A DNA stretch of 5,270 nt from Holophagae bacterium. Its GTDB lineage: Bacteria > Acidobacteriota > Thermoanaerobaculia > Thermoanaerobaculales > Sulfomarinibacteraceae. This document shows positions 3,291 through 5,270 of the stretch, one piece after another. The stretch spans positions 1 to 5,270 of the forward strand of contig JAUWTC010000231.1 in the NCBI GenBank assembly GCA_030609785.1. The letters run 5' to 3'. The notes under the pieces were generated by a model. That model worked only from the letters and a program-made list of their open reading frames with translations, had not been told where the DNA came from and searched no databases. The first letter of the stretch is position 1. The number at the start of each line of letters is the position of its first letter. Position numbers and translations under genes: made by a program.

Positions 3291-5270
3291 CTACCTCGCG
3301 GTCAACACAACCGTCATTGTCATCTCCTCGTCGCCCCTCAGAAGAGTCAGCGGCACCTCGTCTCCCGGCTGCCGGGCCTTGAGGATGCCCGAGAGGGACC
3401 GGAGGCCTTCAACGGGCTTGCCGTCCAACTCGAGGATGATGTCGCCCGGCGCAATCCCCGCTTTATCCGCGGCAGAGTTCGGCGTCACCGCCTGAACCTT
3501 GACGCCGGGGCCCTGATGCCCGAAGTCCGGCATGGTCCCCAGGCTGGCCCGGCGGCCGCCCTCGCCCCCACCTGGAGTTCCACCAGGATGCCCTCCCGCC
3601 GCCGCCTCGGGTGCGGCTGCGTTGATGGTGACGGTCAGAGGCTCCGTCCGGTCGGCCAAGTAGGTAATCGTCTCCTTGGCAGCCTCGGTGACGGTCGCCA
3701 TGCCCTCGAGGTCCAGCTTCTCGATAGTATCCGACGGGCGATGGTAGTCGGCCGTCGGTCCGGTGAAGAGCTGGACCGCGGGAATGCCGGCCTCGATGAA
3801 GGCGCCCTGGTCCGACGCATCCAGCGGCTCGGTGACGATCTTGACCGGCGCACCAGTGGTGTAGCCGACGCCCATGAAGATGAAGCGCCACTCCCGGGCG
3901 GTGTCGGAATTGAGCACGAAGAGCGCCCCCTCCTTCAATCGACCCACGGTGTCCAGGTTGACTGCGGCAAAGGGCTTGACGCCCTCAGCAAGATGCTGAA
4001 CCCAGTGACGGGCGCCGACAAGGCCCACCTCTTCCGCAGTGGTAACGAGAAAAATGACGGTCCGGGGACGCGGGCCCTCCGCCTTGAGCGCCCGAGCCAG
4101 CTCCAACAGCACGGCAACGCCGGATGCATTGTCGTCGGCTCCCGGATGAATCTGCCCCTCGTTGCCCTCCCGGACATCGGGCCACCCGTGTCCCAAATGA
4201 TCCAGATGTGCGACGACGACGACCGGTTGGTTGACCAGTGTCAGATCCGTCCCGGGAATCCGGGCTACGAGATTCGTCAATTCCATCTCCCGCTCGGGCT
4301 CACCGCCACGATAGGACCAGACCTGACGCATGCCCTCGGCGCCGGCTGACAGGCCGATCTCCTCAAACCGCTGTTCGACCCAGTCTGTTGCTTTGGCCAG
4401 CCCTTCGGAACCCAGGCCACGCCCCTCGAGGGCGGGGTCGGCCAGGAAGCGCACGGTCTTGCCGAAGTTCTCGGCCTCGTACACCGGCGGCAGCTCGGCA
4501 AGCGGCGCTCTCTTGGGCAACACCAGTTCGGGCAAGGGACCGTCTGTCAGATTACGCACCAGAGGCGACCCGACAGGCGTCCACATGCCCTTGGTCGTAT
4601 TGGACGGCTCGGGGCCCTTGAAGGCCAGATAGGAGTACTTCTGGTAGTGGGGCAGCTTGCGGGCAAGACCGGCAATCGCCTCGACCGGCTCGGCGCCGAC
4701 CCAGCCGACGGCGACCGTCGGATCAGTCTTGCCGCGTGCCACCAGGACAGTACTGTGGCCCGTCCGCGCCACCGACTCTTCAGGGAGTGCAAGACCCTCG
4801 GCATCGAGCGTGACGCCCTGAGCCTCGAGCCGGTTGGCCACCTCACCTGCGAACCGATTGTTCCAACCCAGAACCCAGGTCGGCGACTCAGGCAGGATCT
4901 CGATTTCCGAGTCCAAAATCACTCGGGCCTCTTCCGGGGCGGCCCAACCCGAAGCCAGATCACGCCACGCAGCCAACTCGTCCGCCGGGGCGCCGGAGGG
5001 CATGACGTAGAGCACATCGTCGGCACCCATCAGAGTCGAAAGCGCCGGAGGCACCTCGAGGGGATCAAGCCGCCGCATGACGTCGAAGGCGGGATCAACA
5101 TCGATCCTCAGAGGTTTCGAGGCACAGGGAACCCGGACCCTGCAATCCCCACCGCAGGTGCCCGTCTCCACCCAGATGGCCTCATCGTGACCCTCCAGGG
5201 TGAGGGCTATCGGCAGGGCCAACGGGAATGCATCTCCCCCGTCGACGACCTGCGTAATCTCCATTTCCAA
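3291..5270 (-). CDS. Large zinc metallopeptidase: M1-like C-terminal segment + M28 peptidase + PDZ; 5' end outside window
   Basis: The frame is open to the right edge; the first visible codon is TTG, read as Leu within a longer protein. Residues 1-80 resemble the end of an M1 aminopeptidase (ITQVVDGGDAFPLALPIAL, then DVMRRLDPLEVPPALS at 63-78). Residues 81-245 look like the accessory segment following such ends (WVLGWNNRFAG at 132-142). Residues about 265-540 are a complete M28 domain with all expected zinc and catalytic residues: H355 (AHLDHLG), D380 (GADDNASG), E413/E414 (TTAEEVG), D440 (NLDTVG) and H510 (DYHRPSDT). A Gly-rich linker (559-574) leads to a C-terminal PDZ domain (about 583-657, with PNSAADKAGIAPGDIILELDGKPV). 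M28 enzymes remove N-terminal residues from peptides; PDZ domains bind peptide ends. Export is likely but the N terminus is not visible. M28 and PDZ calls are secure; the M1 part is recognised by pattern only. Confidence 0.93.
   Translation of the reverse strand: MEMEITQVVDGGDAFPLALPIALTLEGHDEAIWVETGTCGGDCRVRVPCASKPLRIDVDPAFDVMRRLDPLEVPPALSTLMGADDVLYVMPSGAPADELAAWRDLASGWAAPEEARVILDSEIEILPESPTWVLGWNNRFAGEVANRLEAQGVTLDAEGLALPEESVARTGHSTVLVARGKTDPTVAVGWVGAEPVEAIAGLARKLPHYQKYSYLAFKGPEPSNTTKGMWTPVGSPLVRNLTDGPLPELVLPKRAPLAELPPVYEAENFGKTVRFLADPALEGRGLGSEGLAKATDWVEQRFEEIGLSAGAEGMRQVWSYRGGEPEREMELTNLVARIPGTDLTLVNQPVVVVAHLDHLGHGWPDVREGNEGQIHPGADDNASGVAVLLELARALKAEGPRPRTVIFLVTTAEEVGLVGARHWVQHLAEGVKPFAAVNLDTVGRLKEGALFVLNSDTAREWRFIFMGVGYTTGAPVKIVTEPLDASDQGAFIEAGIPAVQLFTGPTADYHRPSDTIEKLDLEGMATVTEAAKETITYLADRTEPLTVTINAAAPEAAAGGHPGGTPGGGEGGRRASLGTMPDFGHQGPGVKVQAVTPNSAADKAGIAPGDIILELDGKPVEGLRSLSGILKARQPGDEVPLTLLRGDEEMTMTVVLTAR

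Noticed and set aside
3037..3495. Plus-strand open frame of 152 codons in the repeat-rich gap
   Set aside because: It is composed of the hairpin cluster and 8-nt arrays and then antisense of the PDZ domain; there is no ribosome binding site or domain.
3516..4349. Long plus-strand open frame (277 codons) opposite the M28 peptidase
   Set aside because: It lies antisense to a gene with a complete M28 active site and PDZ domain, shows no recognisable domain, and has the composition expected from a GC-rich antisense frame.

Overview
The window is GC-rich bacterial DNA with long non-coding gaps full of short degenerate repeats. It holds the 3' end of one gene, one complete gene, one gene remnant and the 3' end of a large peptidase gene. 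The combination of a sigma-54 activator, secreted metallopeptidases of M1/M28 type, a DUF2202 protein and these intergenic repeats suggests a free-living environmental bacterium. Acidobacteriota or a deltaproteobacterial/myxococcal-type lineage would fit, but no marker gene fixes the phylum.

Layout. Positions 3-461 (+) encode the C-terminal end of an NtrC-family sigma-54 activator: the end of the AAA+ domain and a Fis-type helix-turn-helix. Positions 462-1049 contain no gene. Their first part is a patchwork of short repeats and hairpins (about 466-810). Their second part looks regulatory: a dyad cluster at 862-909, a textbook -24/-12 sigma-54 promoter at 985-1001 and a strong Shine-Dalgarno at 1038-1043. 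These lead into a complete exported DUF2202 (ferritin-like) protein at 1050-1898 (+), closed by a perfect 14-bp hairpin terminator at 1916-1952. A six-unit heptamer array with six GGG runs follows at 1975-2016.

On the minus strand, 2118-2920 is a beta-lactamase-fold serine hydrolase pseudogene. Its signal peptide survives in one frame and its C-terminal half in another; the catalytic N-terminal region is gone. Positions 2921-3290 hold no gene but contain three adjacent hairpins and two 8-nt-period arrays. Positions 3291-5270 (-) encode the C-terminal 659 residues of a large peptidase: a segment resembling the end of an M1 aminopeptidase, then a complete M28 zinc peptidase domain, then a PDZ domain.

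How it may work together. The best-supported circuit is the DUF2202 gene as a single-gene sigma-54-dependent unit (predicted transcript about 1012-1950), possibly driven by the activator encoded just upstream through the dyads about 130 bp before the predicted start site. The promoter is seen directly in the sequence; the link to this particular activator is inference. The two minus-strand loci show no functional tie to that circuit.
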